Of a stretch of DNA of 5,099 bases, positions 1 through 5,099 are shown piece after piece. The position numbers and the translations under genes are program-made. Within the stretch, counting starts at the first letter, position 1, and the number at the start of each line of letters is the position of its first letter. The stretch spans positions 1-5,099 of the forward strand of contig CAKRUL010000128.1 of NCBI GenBank assembly GCA_934403665.1. The letters are read 5' to 3'. The stretch is from an uncultured Clostridia bacterium. Its GTDB lineage: Bacteria; Bacillota_A; Clostridia; UMGS1840; HGM11507. Below the pieces are notes generated by a model, which worked only from the letters and a program-made list of their open reading frames with translations, did no database searches and was not told where the DNA came from.

Positions 1-1056
1 TTCGTTTAAATGATCAATATACTCTTTGGCAATGCTTTTATTTTTCGCGTAAATACCGCTGCAAAAGCCGAACAGCACCATGGCGACAATCAACACAATT
101 GCACGGTTCAGTCCCTTTGTGATAAGCACAACCGCTGTAAATGACAGCATACTGGACAACGTGCAGAGCATCGTCACCGTTTCCCTTTGCGAGAACCCCT
201 TATCAATCAGCTTGTGGTGCAAATGTCCTCTGTCGGCATGCATAATTCCCTGCCCCTTTGCCAACCGTCTCAAAATGGCGAAAGAGGTGTCGAACAAGGG
301 GAGTCCCAGCACGATGATCGGAATAATCAATGAGACCAGCGTGTATCCCTTGAAAAAGCCCTGAATGGACAGGGTGGACAAAATAAAGCCGAGGAACAGC
401 GCCCCTGTGTCGCCCATGAAAATTTTTGCAGGATGCTGGTTATACGGAAGAAATCCGAAACAAGCACCGGCAACTGCAACCAAAACGACCCCGATATGAG
501 GGATTCCCATCACAATCGTTAAAAACACCAAAGCCAGGGCAGAGATGCCAGAAATGCTGGCGGCAAGACCATCCAACCCGTCAATCAGATTCACCGCATT
601 GGTAATCAGAATAATCCATACAAAGGTCACCGGGATGGACAAAAAGTCCAAGTTAATCATTTTTCCTCCCATGGAGAAAGGAAGGGTAAAAAAGTCGATG
701 CGCACACCGCCCCAAATCACGACAACTGCCGCCACAATCTGCCCCAGCAGTTTCACAATCGGCTTCAGCTGATAAATATCATCCAAGATGCCGACGATGA
801 TAATCACAAATGCTCCTGCCAGAATAGCAATCAACTCGTGGTCAATGACTCCGGTGAAACATGCCACGCTCACAACAAAGCCAAGGAAAATCGCCGCACC
901 GCCCATGCGCGGAATCGGCTTTTTGTGCATTCTTCGGTTATCCCGCGGAACGTCCACCGCATTGAGTTTGAATGCAATGACCCGCACAATCGGAACCGAA
1001 GCGAAAGTAATCAAAAACGCCAGTGCAAAACCAAATATCAAATTATAATCCACCAT
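1..1056 (-). CDS. MraY/WecA/TagO-family undecaprenyl-phosphate sugar-1-phosphate transferase (3' end outside window)
   Basis: The frame is open from an ATG at 1056 to the left edge: 352 codons and no stop, so the C-terminus is missing. This integral membrane enzyme family moves a sugar-1-phosphate, usually GlcNAc-1-P, from a UDP-sugar to undecaprenyl phosphate, the first step of teichoic acid or other envelope glycan synthesis. Seen in the translation: many hydrophobic segments starting at residues 5-25, the Asp pair in LDDIYQLKP (92-93), NAVNLIDGLDGL (153-164), FMGDTG (213-218) and the histidine box HADRGHLHHKL (273-283). The HADRGHLHH box is of the WecA/TagO type rather than the MraY type, so I infer GlcNAc-1-P transfer. 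TagO-like proteins are about 350-360 residues, so little should be missing. The ATG has an AGGGGA ribosome binding site 6 bases upstream and lies 18 bases after trpS. The family is sure; whether it is tagO, wecA or a paralogue is not. Confidence 0.93.
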   Translation of the reverse strand, partial: MVDYNLIFGFALAFLITFASVPIVRVIAFKLNAVDVPRDNRRMHKKPIPRMGGAAIFLGFVVSVACFTGVIDHELIAILAGAFVIIIVGILDDIYQLKPIVKLLGQIVAAVVVIWGGVRIDFFTLPFSMGGKMINLDFLSIPVTFVWIILITNAVNLIDGLDGLAASISGISALALVFLTIVMGIPHIGVVLVAVAGACFGFLPYNQHPAKIFMGDTGALFLGFILSTLSIQGFFKGYTLVSLIIPIIVLGLPLFDTSFAILRRLAKGQGIMHADRGHLHHKLIDKGFSQRETVTMLCTLSSMLSFTAVVLITKGLNRAIVLIVAMVLFGFCSGIYAKNKSIAKEYIDHLNE

Positions 1057-1062
1057 AACGTT

Positions 1063-1068
1063 TCCCCT
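1063..1068 (-). promoter_or_regulatory. Ribosome binding site of the glycosyltransferase gene
   Basis: AGGGGA on the minus strand, 6 bases before the ATG at 1056. It lies in the 18-base gap after the trpS stop codon. It fixes the start of the glycosyltransferase and suggests the gene is translated from the same message as trpS. Confidence 0.75.
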
Positions 1069-1074
1069 ATTTCA

Positions 1075-2073
1075 TCAGATTCTGTCAACAAAGCCCAGCT
1101 TCCGGTAAACTTTCCGAAGCGTTTTTGCCGCAAGACGGCCGGCTCGCTGTGCTCCCTGTGTGTATACCTCTTTCAGATAGTCCTTGTTGTCCAAAAGTTC
1201 ATTGTATCGTTCCCGGATCGGGCGCAGCCCTTCAGCAACCGCCTCTCCGACAGCCAGCTTAAAGTCTCCGTAGCCCTTGCCGTCGAATTCCTGTTCGATC
1301 TCCTCAAAGGTCTTATCGGTCATGATGGAATAAATCGCCATCAGATTTTCAATGCCGTCCTTGCCTTCTCCGCGGCAGATTCTGGTGTCCGAATCGGTGA
1401 CCGCGCGTTTCATCTTGCGAATAATAACCTCCGGTTCATCCACCACCGAAACATATCCGTTGGGATTGCTGTCCGACTTGGACATCTTTTTCATCGGATC
1501 CTGCAAGCTCATGATTCTTGCACCCACTTCGGGAATATAGGGCTCAGGGATGGTGAATACCTCTCCATACAAGCGGTTAAACCGCTCTGCGAGCACTCTT
1601 GTAATCTCCAAATGCTGTTTCTGATCTGCTCCGACCGGAACAAGATCTGCCTGATACAGCAAGATATCCGCCGCCATCAGAACGGGATAGACAAACAGTC
1701 CCACTCCTACGCTGGCGTCCTTCGTGTTTTTTGATTTGTCCTTAAACTGCGTCATGCGGGACAATTCCCCCATATAGGTGGTGCAGGTCAAAGCCCAGGA
1801 AAGCTCGGCGTGCTGCGGAACATGAGACTGGAAAAACAAGGTGGATTTCTCCGGATTCAAACCGCATGCCATATACAAGGCAAGAACCTCATAGCACCGT
1901 TTTCTCAGCTTCACCGGATCCTGCGGCACCGTCAGTGCATGCATGTCCGCAATCATAAACAGACATTCATATTCCTCCTGCAGCTTGACCCAATTCTTGA
2001 CCGCTCCCAAATAATTTCCGAGGGTCATAATGCCGGAGGGCTGCAAACCGCTTAAAATGATTTTCTTATCCAT
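1075..2073 (-). CDS. trpS: Tryptophanyl-tRNA synthetase
   Basis: This cytoplasmic class Ic aminoacyl-tRNA synthetase joins tryptophan to tRNA-Trp with ATP. The 332-residue product has the usual bacterial length. Seen in order: SGLQPSG near the N-terminus (8-14), the HIGH-like signature TLGN in TLGNYLGA (17-24), the tryptophan-pocket segment YPVLMAADILLYQAD (129-143) whose Asp136 matches the family's indole-contacting Asp, GADQKQHLE (148-156), and a perfect KMSKS loop (196-200). The C-terminal helical part ends in the family-typical GAQRAGRLAAKTLRKVYRKLG. The ATG at 2073 is 2 bases after the stop of the upstream aminotransferase gene, and its ribosome binding site (AGAGG) lies inside that gene, so the two are probably translationally coupled. 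I see no T-box in the roughly 100-base operon leader, although many Firmicute trpS genes have one. The protein is complete with no missing signature residue. Confidence 0.98.
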   Translation of the reverse strand: MDKKIILSGLQPSGIMTLGNYLGAVKNWVKLQEEYECLFMIADMHALTVPQDPVKLRKRCYEVLALYMACGLNPEKSTLFFQSHVPQHAELSWALTCTTYMGELSRMTQFKDKSKNTKDASVGVGLFVYPVLMAADILLYQADLVPVGADQKQHLEITRVLAERFNRLYGEVFTIPEPYIPEVGARIMSLQDPMKKMSKSDSNPNGYVSVVDEPEVIIRKMKRAVTDSDTRICRGEGKDGIENLMAIYSIMTDKTFEEIEQEFDGKGYGDFKLAVGEAVAEGLRPIRERYNELLDNKDYLKEVYTQGAQRAGRLAAKTLRKVYRKLGFVDRI

Positions 2074-2075
2074 TC

Positions 2076-3275
2076 CTATAAACCTCTTTGCTCAATATTT
2101 TTCAAAGCTTTCGCCATCAGCCGGATGCCCTTGACGATATTTTCATCCGAGGAGGTGGAATAATTCAAACGGAAGAAGGGCGTCGGTGCCTCAATATCCG
2201 TCATAAAGTTACAGCCCGGCACAAAAGCGACATTCTGCTCGATCATCGGCTTCACCAGCTTTGCAGAATCCACATCCCTGTGAATCTCGCACCAGATGAA
2301 CAATCCGCCCTCCGGTCTGGTATAGGTCACAAATTCCGGGAAGGTCTCGTCCATCGTCTTTAACATCAGACCGCATTTATGCCCATAGAGCTCTCTTGCC
2401 TTGCGGACATGATCGGAAAAAGAATAGTTTTTCAGCCATTCATATGCCATTGCCTGGGAAAACAGATTGGTATGTACATCGTTCACCTGTTTTAACACCG
2501 TAATCTTCTGACAAATCTTTTTGTTTGCCACCGCAAACCCAATCCGGAGTCCCGGAGAGAGTACCTTGGAAAGGGAACCGACATAAATCACATGCTCTCC
2601 CGATTCATCCATCGACTTGATGGTCGGCACATCTTTTCCGGCGAACCGCAGTTCACCGTATGGATTATCTTCAATGATCAGCACATTGTGCCGGATGCAG
2701 ATTTCAAGAACTTTTCTTCGTTTCTCTTCACTCGCTGTAATTCCGGAAGGATTCTGGAAGGTGGGAATCGTATACAGCAATTTAATCTTCGGATTGGCAG
2801 ACAGCGTGGCTTCCAGCATGTCGGTATCCATCCCGTCCGGCTGAAGTGAAATGCCGAAAAGCGGCGCTTCATAGGTGCGGAATGCGTTCAGCGCGCCGAT
2901 AAAACTGGGCGTTTCACATGCAAGACCGTCCCCCTTGTCAAGAATTGCCTTTGCCGCGAGGTCGATTGCCTGCTGCGCCCCGCTGGTGATAATCAGCTGA
3001 TCCCCTTCTTTTAAAATTCCCTTCTCTTTCATTTGATCCGAGAGAATTTCCACCAAAGGCTGGTATCCTTCCGTAATCCCATATTGCAGATACAAGCCCG
3101 GATTCTCCGTCAGAAGCCGCTGGGAAATCTCTTTGAGCTCCTCCACCGGAAAGGTTTCGGGAGAGGGGTTTCCTCCTGCAAAAGAAATGACGCCCGGCTT
3201 CTGCATCATTTTAAACATTTCGCGGATGGCAGAACCTTTGACTCCGCTCATCCGACCCGCGAAATTATATTCCAT
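2076..3275 (-). CDS. PLP-dependent fold-type I aminotransferase (class I/II, LysN/MocR-domain-like)
   Basis: A 399-residue cytoplasmic aminotransferase that would move an amino group between an amino acid and a 2-oxo acid through pyridoxal phosphate. Seen: FAGGNPSPETFP (residues 33-44), YGITEGYQPL (65-74), the cofactor-phosphate segment ITSGAQQAIDLA, the NPSG signature with Asn175, the EDNPYGELRF segment with Asp203 (pyridine N) and Tyr206, SLSKVLSPGLRIGF with Schiff-base Lys237 and Arg244, PEGGLFIW, and substrate-carboxylate Arg369 in FFRLNYS. This pattern matches stand-alone relatives of the MocR aminotransferase domain, such as 2-aminoadipate transaminases, but substrate cannot be read from sequence. 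It is the first gene of the operon, just before trpS; an aromatic substrate is possible but unsupported. The frame is open up to an ATG at 3407, which would add 44 residues unlike the family. I chose 3275 because GGGAGG lies 10 bases upstream, the product then begins like its family, and 3407 is upstream of the likely transcription start. Confidence 0.93.
   Translation of the reverse strand: MEYNFAGRMSGVKGSAIREMFKMMQKPGVISFAGGNPSPETFPVEELKEISQRLLTENPGLYLQYGITEGYQPLVEILSDQMKEKGILKEGDQLIITSGAQQAIDLAAKAILDKGDGLACETPSFIGALNAFRTYEAPLFGISLQPDGMDTDMLEATLSANPKIKLLYTIPTFQNPSGITASEEKRRKVLEICIRHNVLIIEDNPYGELRFAGKDVPTIKSMDESGEHVIYVGSLSKVLSPGLRIGFAVANKKICQKITVLKQVNDVHTNLFSQAMAYEWLKNYSFSDHVRKARELYGHKCGLMLKTMDETFPEFVTYTRPEGGLFIWCEIHRDVDSAKLVKPMIEQNVAFVPGCNFMTDIEAPTPFFRLNYSTSSDENIVKGIRLMAKALKNIEQRGL
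2083..2087 (-). promoter_or_regulatory. Ribosome binding site of trpS inside the upstream gene
   Basis: AGAGG on the minus strand, 9 bases before the trpS ATG. It overlaps the last sense codons of the aminotransferase gene, whose TAG is separated from the trpS ATG by only two bases (TAG-GA-ATG). Ribosomes finishing the first gene would cover this site, which suggests translational coupling. Confidence 0.7.
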
Positions 3276-3285
3276 TCTATCATAA

Positions 3286-3291
3286 CCTCCC
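3286..3291 (-). promoter_or_regulatory. Ribosome binding site deciding the aminotransferase start
   Basis: GGGAGG on the minus strand, 10 bases before the ATG at 3275. It is the only strong Shine-Dalgarno match in the leader and supports the 399-residue form over the 443-residue open frame that starts at 3407. Confidence 0.8.
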
Positions 3292-3378
3292 AAGCACAGT
3301 CCAATCACGAACCGGCATATTTCTTCGGTCTGAGCACAGCTTGTCAAATCACTGCGCCGTCCCAAAACCGCTCTTTTA

Positions 3379-3407
3379 AGTTTATCATAAAACAATATAC
3401 TTGACAA
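3379..3407 (-). promoter_or_regulatory. Predicted sigma-A-type promoter of the aminotransferase-trpS-glycosyltransferase operon
   Basis: On the minus strand, TTGTCA (3407 to 3402, 5 of 6 to the -35 consensus) is followed after exactly 17 bases by TAAACT (3384 to 3379, 4 of 6 to the -10 consensus). Transcription would start near 3372, giving a leader of about 97 bases before the ATG at 3275. The -35 overlaps that of the divergent gltX promoter. A second TTGACA on the minus strand at 3347 to 3342 has only a poor -10 (AGAAAT) and is a weaker alternative. This is a prediction from consensus matching only. Confidence 0.55.
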
Positions 3408-3429
3408 TATCTTTGGATTAATTTAATAT
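3401..3429 (+). promoter_or_regulatory. Predicted sigma-A-type promoter of gltX
   Basis: A perfect TTGACA -35 box (3401-3406), a 17-base spacer, and TAATAT (3424-3429, 4 of 6 to TATAAT) in a strongly AT-rich stretch. Transcription would start near 3436-3437, leaving a leader of about 63 bases before the gltX ATG. A better-matching TATATT at 3427-3432 would need a 20-base spacer and is less likely. No operator or riboswitch is evident in the leader. Confidence 0.65.
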
Positions 3430-3484
3430 ATTTATATGACATCAGAGGCAGGCAGTCTGTTCTGCTGTATTCTGAAAAGAAACC

Positions 3485-3490
3485 GGAGGA
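3485..3490 (+). promoter_or_regulatory. Ribosome binding site deciding the gltX start
   Basis: GGAGGA with 8 bases between it and the ATG at 3499 is a near-ideal Shine-Dalgarno sequence. The in-frame ATG at 3436 has no such site and falls at the predicted transcription start, so 3499 is preferred. Confidence 0.85.
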
Positions 3491-3498
3491 AAACACAA

Positions 3499-4953
3499 AT
3501 GGCAAAAGAGATCAGAACCCGTTTTGCGCCAAGCCCCACCGGCTATATGCATGTGGGAAATCTTAGAACCGCTTTGTATGCCTATCTTCTCGCAAAACAT
3601 GATAACGGGAAATTCATTTTGAGAATTGAAGATACCGACCAGGAGCGTTATGTGGAGGGTGCGGTTGACATCATCTTCCATACACTGAAGGAAACCGGAT
3701 TGATTCACGATGAAGGCCCGGATGTCGGCGGAGATTACGGCCCCTATATTCAAAGCGAACGGCGCGATCTTTATAAAAAGTATGCACAACAGCTGGTGGA
3801 AAGCGGTCACGCCTACTACTGCTTCTGTGACAAAGAACGGCTGGATAAGCTGAAAAACCGAAACGAGCAGTTAAAACAACCGAATAAATATGACAAGCAC
3901 TGTCTGCACCTGTCCAAGGAAGAGATTGAAGAAAATCTGAAAAACGGGGTGCCGTACGTCATCCGTCAGAACATTTCCAAGACAGGAACGACCTCTTTCG
4001 AGGATGAAATCTTCGGAAAGATCACAGTGGACAACGATACGTTGGATGACAACGTGCTTTTGAAATCCGATGGCCTCCCGACTTACAATTTTGCAAACGT
4101 GGTGGATGACCATCTGATGGGCATCACACATGTCATCCGCGGAAACGAATATCTTTCCTCAACCCCGAAATACAACTTGCTGTATGAAGCGTTCGGCTGG
4201 GAAATTCCGAAATACATTCACTGTTCCCCGGTCATGAAGGACGCACAGCACAAGCTCTCCAAACGAAACGGCGATGCCTCCTATGAGGATCTGAAGGCAA
4301 AAGGCTATCTGACCGAAGCGATTTTAAACTACATTGCTCTGCTGGGATGGAGCCCGCAGGGAGAACAGGAAATTTTCACACTTCCCGAGCTGGTCAAAGC
4401 TTTTGAAATCAGCGGTATTTCCAAGTCCCCGGCGATCTTTGACGAGCAGAAGCTCCGCTGGATGAACGGCGAATATATCCGCAAGATGAGCCCGGAGCAA
4501 TTCTATGCGCTTGCCCTTCCCTATTTGAAAGAAGCTGTCAAGCGGGAGGATATTGATCTGAAAGAAATCGCGGAATTGATTCATACCCGCACAGAAGTGC
4601 TGAACGACATTCCGGAAATGGTGGATTTTATCGACACTCTGCCGGAATATTCCGTTGACCTCTATTCCCATAAAAAAATGAAAACCAATCCGGAGAACTC
4701 CAAAGAAAGCCTGGAGAAAGTTCTCCCCGTATTGGAAAGCATTGAAAACTGGACAATGGAAGAAATTCATGAAAAGCTCTTTGCGCTGATTGCGGAGCTC
4801 GGTGTGAAAAACGGATTGATTTTGTGGCCGGTTCGCGTTGCGGTTTCCGGAAAGGCGTTTACCCCGGGCGGCGGTGTAGAACTTGCGGCAATTCTCGGAA
4901 AAGAGGAAACCATCAAAAGAGTCAAGGACGGCATCAAGCGGTTAGAAAAATAA
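3499..4953 (+). CDS. gltX: Glutamyl-tRNA synthetase
   Basis: This cytoplasmic class Ib synthetase charges tRNA-Glu with glutamate. In many Firmicutes it also mischarges tRNA-Gln for later amidation by GatCAB; whether this copy does so cannot be told here. The 484-residue product has the usual bacterial length. Seen in order: [19 protein letters not shown] with the HIGH-like HVGN (18-21), [11 protein letters not shown] (40-50), a zinc-type cluster Cys108-x-Cys110 with Cys135-x-His137 in the same spacing as the E. coli enzyme, [14 protein letters not shown] (211-224), the KMSKS-like KLSKR (252-256), and a helical anticodon-binding C-terminal half ending in [28 protein letters not shown]. The start at 3499 gives the family-typical N-terminus [15 protein letters not shown]; the open frame extends 21 codons upstream to 3436, but those residues are unlike the family. 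The gene is monocistronic in appearance: own promoter upstream and a terminator 18 bases after the stop. Confidence 0.98.
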   Translation: MAKEIRTRFAPSPTGYMHVGNLRTALYAYLLAKHDNGKFILRIEDTDQERYVEGAVDIIFHTLKETGLIHDEGPDVGGDYGPYIQSERRDLYKKYAQQLVESGHAYYCFCDKERLDKLKNRNEQLKQPNKYDKHCLHLSKEEIEENLKNGVPYVIRQNISKTGTTSFEDEIFGKITVDNDTLDDNVLLKSDGLPTYNFANVVDDHLMGITHVIRGNEYLSSTPKYNLLYEAFGWEIPKYIHCSPVMKDAQHKLSKRNGDASYEDLKAKGYLTEAILNYIALLGWSPQGEQEIFTLPELVKAFEISGISKSPAIFDEQKLRWMNGEYIRKMSPEQFYALALPYLKEAVKREDIDLKEIAELIHTRTEVLNDIPEMVDFIDTLPEYSVDLYSHKKMKTNPENSKESLEKVLPVLESIENWTMEEIHEKLFALIAELGVKNGLILWPVRVAVSGKAFTPGGGVELAAILGKEETIKRVKDGIKRLEK

Positions 4954-4971
4954 GATTGCCCTGCCGATCAC

Positions 4972-5021
4972 AACCGATACGAGGCGAAACAAAAATGTTC
5001 TGCCTCTGTATCGGTTTTTTT
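4972..5021 (+). terminator. Rho-independent terminator of gltX
   Basis: The left arm AACCGATACGAGGC (4972-4985) pairs with the right arm at 5002-5016 (GCCTC, one bulged T, GTATCGGTT). The loop is about 16 bases, and a run of seven T at 5015-5021 overlaps the stem base and follows it directly. It starts 18 bases after the gltX stop codon. There is no matching A-run before the left arm, so it should work mainly on plus-strand transcripts. Confidence 0.92.
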
Positions 5022-5036
5022 CATGCAAAGTCATAA

Positions 5037-5099
5037 CCACCGGCAAAGCCGGTGGCTTGCTCAGCCCTATAAGGGCATGTTACTGGCTGGGCTGAAAGC
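5037..5099. repeat. Cluster of inverted repeats, possible end of an IS200/IS605-type element, cut by window edge
   Basis: Three nested or adjacent inverted repeats lie in 63 bases after the gltX terminator. CCACCGGC / GCCGGTGG (5037-5044 and 5048-5055) form an 8-bp perfect stem with an AAA loop. GCCCT / AGGGC (5064-5068 and 5072-5076) form a 5-bp stem with a 3-base loop. TCAGCCC / GGGCTGA (5061-5067 and 5089-5095) form a 7-bp alternative stem that competes with the second one. There is no T-run after the first hairpin, so it is not a normal terminator. Short-loop subterminal hairpins are typical of IS200/IS605 ends, and this sequence resembles clostridial elements I recall, but no transposase or TnpB is in view. 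A structured intergenic repeat or small RNA is the alternative. Confidence 0.5.

Noticed and set aside
838..1734. A 298-codon open frame on the plus strand opposite trpS and the start of the glycosyltransferase gene.
   Set aside because: It is antisense to two clear, motif-bearing genes and spans their junction; its translation shows no recognisable domain. It is a by-product of codon use on the minus strand.
3342..3347. A perfect TTGACA on the minus strand in the aminotransferase leader as an alternative promoter.
   Set aside because: At 17 bases spacing the -10 would be AGAAAT, matching only the last three positions of TATAAT. The promoter at 3407-3379 fits better, though this second site cannot be excluded.
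4324..4770. A 148-codon minus-strand open frame inside gltX, with others at 3442-3810 and 3871-4131.
   Set aside because: They lie fully or mostly opposite the gltX coding sequence, have low-complexity Phe/His/Ile-rich translations, and show no convincing family match. They are shadows of gltX.
4824..5036. A 70-codon plus-strand open frame overlapping the end of gltX and its terminator.
   Set aside because: Most of it overlaps gltX in another frame and the rest runs through the terminator hairpin; it has no ribosome binding site that I can see.
5037..5055. The CCACCGGC/GCCGGTGG hairpin as a second intrinsic terminator.
   Set aside because: The bases after the stem (CTTGCTCAG) contain no T-run, and a strong terminator already lies 16 bases before it.

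Overview
The window carries ordinary chromosomal housekeeping genes of a bacterium that looks like a Firmicute, most likely a Clostridia member. This rests on the style of the proteins, the purine-rich GGAGG-type ribosome binding sites, the near-consensus sigma-A-type promoters, and a TagO/WecA-like glycosyltransferase of the Gram-positive cell-envelope type. Base composition looks intermediate by eye. I cannot place the genus from the sequence alone.

Layout: the left two thirds form a compact operon on the minus strand, read from about 3372 down past the left edge. Its order is a fold-type I PLP aminotransferase (3275 to 2076), tryptophanyl-tRNA synthetase trpS (2073 to 1075), and a polyprenyl-phosphate sugar-1-phosphate transferase of the MraY/WecA/TagO family (1056 to beyond base 1, so its C-terminal end is missing). 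The gaps between genes are 2 and 18 bases, and each gene has its own Shine-Dalgarno sequence. On the plus strand, glutamyl-tRNA synthetase gltX (3499 to 4953) is transcribed divergently and ends in a strong intrinsic terminator.

The divergent intergenic region (3276 to 3498) appears to hold two back-to-back promoters whose -35 boxes lie on the same 7-base palindrome-like segment. This arrangement also argues that the longest open frames of both the aminotransferase and gltX begin too far upstream, so the shorter starts with good ribosome binding sites are used here.

After the gltX terminator, the last ~65 bases (5037 to 5099) are a dense set of inverted repeats. They resemble the structured end of a mobile element, possibly of the IS200/IS605 type, cut by the window edge.

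The genes share no single pathway. Two charge tRNAs for protein synthesis, one is an amino-acid transaminase of unknown substrate, and one starts a lipid-linked envelope glycan. I found no evidence of a new biological system. The two points most worth a second look are the shared -35 divergent promoter and the structured element at the right edge.
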